Assembly (NCBI GenBank): GCA_009773635.1
Contig: WSYC01000007.1
Location: 2,205 to 66,204 of the forward strand
Origin: Beijerinckiaceae bacterium
GTDB taxonomy: Bacteria > Pseudomonadota > Alphaproteobacteria > Rhizobiales > Beijerinckiaceae
DNA: 64,000 nucleotides
Reading direction: 5' to 3'
The notes beneath the pieces were generated by a model that was given only the letters and a program-made list of their open reading frames with translations, did not search any database and had not been told where the DNA came from. Shown in pieces: positions 62,729-64,000 of this stretch. How positions within the stretch are numbered: position 1 is the stretch's first letter; the number at the start of each line of letters is the position of its first letter. Position numbers and translations under genes: made by a program.

Positions 62729-64000
62729 TTACTTCAGGTCAACGCCCTTGAAGTGATGCGAGCCGAGCGGCGCCATCTTGTAGCCGACAAGGTTGGCGGC
62801 CGCGGCGTCGTTCACGATCGAATGCGCGATCGTCAGGTCCGGCGCTTCGTCCTTCTGGATTTCCTGCATGCGCTCGTAGGCCTTGGTGCGGGCGGCAACA
62901 TCAGCCGTCGAACGGGCCTTCACGAGGAGTTCGTCGAACTCCTTGTTGCACCACTTGGTGATGTTCTGGCCGCCGGCACGGGCGCCGGAGCAGCCACGCA
63001 GGAAGAAGAAGTTGTCGGGATCGCCATTGTCACCGGTCCAGCCGAGCTGGGCGGTCTGGTGCTCGCCCTGCTGGGCGCGCTTGCGGTATTCACCCCACTC
63101 GAAGGTGACGAGCTTGGCGTTGACGCCGACCTTGGCCAGATCCGCCTGCATCATTTCGGCGATGCGCTTGGCGTTCGGGTTATAGGGGCGCTGCACCGGC
63201 ATATACCAGAGGTCGATGTCCATCGGCGTCTTCACGCCGGCCTTGGCGAGGAGTTCCTTGGCCTTGGCCTGATCGAACGGGTAATCCTTGACCTTGTCGT
63301 TGTAGGACCACAGCGTCGGCGGGATCAGGTTCTTGGCGGCCTGGCCGGCACCGAGATAGACGTCCCGGATGATGGTGGCCTTGTCGATCGCCATGTTGAG
63401 CGCCTGACGGACTTCCTTCTTGTCGAACGGCGGCTTCTGCACGTTGAACGCCCAGTAGGCGATGTTCAGACCGGACTGGCTGATGACCTGAAGCTTCGCG
63501 TCCTTGCGGATTTCCGGCAGGTCGGCCGGGCGCGGCGCGATGGCGTAGTGGCATTCACCGGCCTTGAGCTTCGAGAAGCGGGCGGTCGGGTCCGAGGTGA
63601 TCGCGTAGACGAGATCATCGACGAGGGCCTTTTCGCCCCAGTAGGCCGGGTTCTTCTTGTAGCGGATCACGGCGTCCTTCTGGTAGGTCACGAAGGAGAA
63701 CGGGCCTGTTCCGACCGGGATCTGGTCGAACTGTTCCTTCTTGCCAGCCTTGTCGAGCATATCGGCGTATTCTTTCGAATGGATCGTGGCGAAATCCATC
63801 GCGAGGTTCGCCATCATCGGCGCCGCCGGCTCTTTCAGCTTCATCACGACGGTGTAGTCATCCGTCTTGGTGATGGTGTCGAGCAGCTTGTCCATGTCCA
63901 TATCGGCGAAGTAATCATACTTGCCGCCGGAAACCTTTGCGTAGGCGTGATCCGCCTTCCACTGGCGTTCGAACGACCAGATGACGTCATCGGCGTTGAA
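62729..64000 (-). CDS. dppA: Dipeptide/oligopeptide-binding protein (N-terminus beyond window edge)
   Basis: An open frame of 423 codons that enters from the right edge and ends at 62729. It is a family 5 extracellular solute-binding protein: FNADDVIWSFERQWKADHAY, VGTGPFSFVTYQKDAVIRYK, NPAYWGEKALVDDLVYAI, AFNVQKPPFDKKEVRQALN, the ligand-side WTGDNGDPDNFFF and two cysteines (CSGARAGGQNITKWC) likely in a disulfide. This pattern matches DppA, which binds dipeptides and sometimes heme. The signal peptide and first part lie outside the window. Confidence 0.94.
   Translation of the reverse strand, partial: FNADDVIWSFERQWKADHAYAKVSGGKYDYFADMDMDKLLDTITKTDDYTVVMKLKEPAAPMMANLAMDFATIHSKEYADMLDKAGKKEQFDQIPVGTGPFSFVTYQKDAVIRYKKNPAYWGEKALVDDLVYAITSDPTARFSKLKAGECHYAIAPRPADLPEIRKDAKLQVISQSGLNIAYWAFNVQKPPFDKKEVRQALNMAIDKATIIRDVYLGAGQAAKNLIPPTLWSYNDKVKDYPFDQAKAKELLAKAGVKTPMDIDLWYMPVQRPYNPNAKRIAEMMQADLAKVGVNAKLVTFEWGEYRKRAQQGEHQTAQLGWTGDNGDPDNFFFLRGCSGARAGGQNITKWCNKEFDELLVKARSTADVAARTKAYERMQEIQKDEAPDLTIAHSIVNDAAAANLVGYKMAPLGSHHFKGVDLK

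Noticed and set aside
61168-62751. Plus-strand frame of 527 codons opposite dppB/dppC
   Set aside because: Shadow with low-complexity Asp/Arg/His content.

Overview
The window is GC-rich chromosomal DNA from an alphaproteobacterium, most likely of the order Hyphomicrobiales (Rhizobiales). The pointers are two accessory complex I subunits shared with mitochondria (NDUFA12 and NDUFS4 types), a PopZ-type polar protein, an ExoR-like periplasmic regulator, a B12-dependent class II ribonucleotide reductase, an AapJQMP amino-acid transporter and a TolC/Pcm/PopZ/ValS gene order. Genus and species cannot be read from the sequence. No CRISPR array, transposase, prophage or rRNA gene was seen.

Layout. 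1-11.4 kb: tandem-GNAT protein, an AT-rich membrane-protein gene wedged behind gatB, a class I/II aminotransferase, an M48 protease, a DsbA-like oxidoreductase, accB-accC, aat, a DUF2155 protein and the NDUFA12-like subunit. 11.4-18.5 kb: an 0.8-kb regulatory region with NrdR-like boxes, nrdJ, a 66-residue protein, a GIY-YIG gene bracketed by 34-bp palindromic repeats, a LOG-family hydrolase and xth. 18.5-28.1 kb, all minus strand: two tandem secreted FecR-domain proteins with a shared six-cysteine pattern, ExoR-like protein, valS, popZ, tolC, pcm. 28.3-35.4 kb: tRNA-Cys, tRNA-Asn, two small secreted proteins, an ankyrin protein, photolyase, a ChrR-like cupin protein lacking its zinc-finger ligands, AlaX-type editing protein, tautomerase, sulfurtransferase and a second AT-rich gene.

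35.4-43 kb: a general L-amino-acid ABC transporter with two tandem binding-protein genes, each followed by a strong hairpin; a cystathionine beta-lyase gene diverges from it and is followed by two more copies of the palindromic repeat. 42.8-45.8 kb: a three-gene lipid/glycan cassette (ArnT-like transferase, GT2 transferase, LpxB N-terminal-domain protein). 46.2-51 kb: tRNA-Arg, NDUFS4-like subunit, tRNA-Pro, DUF192 protein, double cold-shock protein, eda, a glyoxalase-like protein and a soluble globin-coupled chemoreceptor.

51-64 kb looks like a nutrient-scavenging island: a fused hydantoinase A/B (oxoprolinase-type) gene broken by two separate frameshifts, a divergent TRAP transporter (dctQ-dctM-dctP) with a MarR-like regulator, and a convergent dipeptide/oligopeptide ABC operon (dppA-B-C-D-F) that runs off the right edge. 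Uptake of an amide or cyclic-amide nitrogen source is a reasonable inference, but the main enzyme is no longer intact in this copy.

The observations most worth a second look are the ChrR-like protein with lost zinc ligands and no sigma-factor gene beside it, the 22-bp tandem duplication in the hydantoinase pseudogene, the GIY-YIG nuclease gene framed by palindromic repeats, the paired six-cysteine FecR proteins next to exoR, three NrdR-like boxes before nrdJ, and a perfect 25-bp palindrome in the tolC upstream region.
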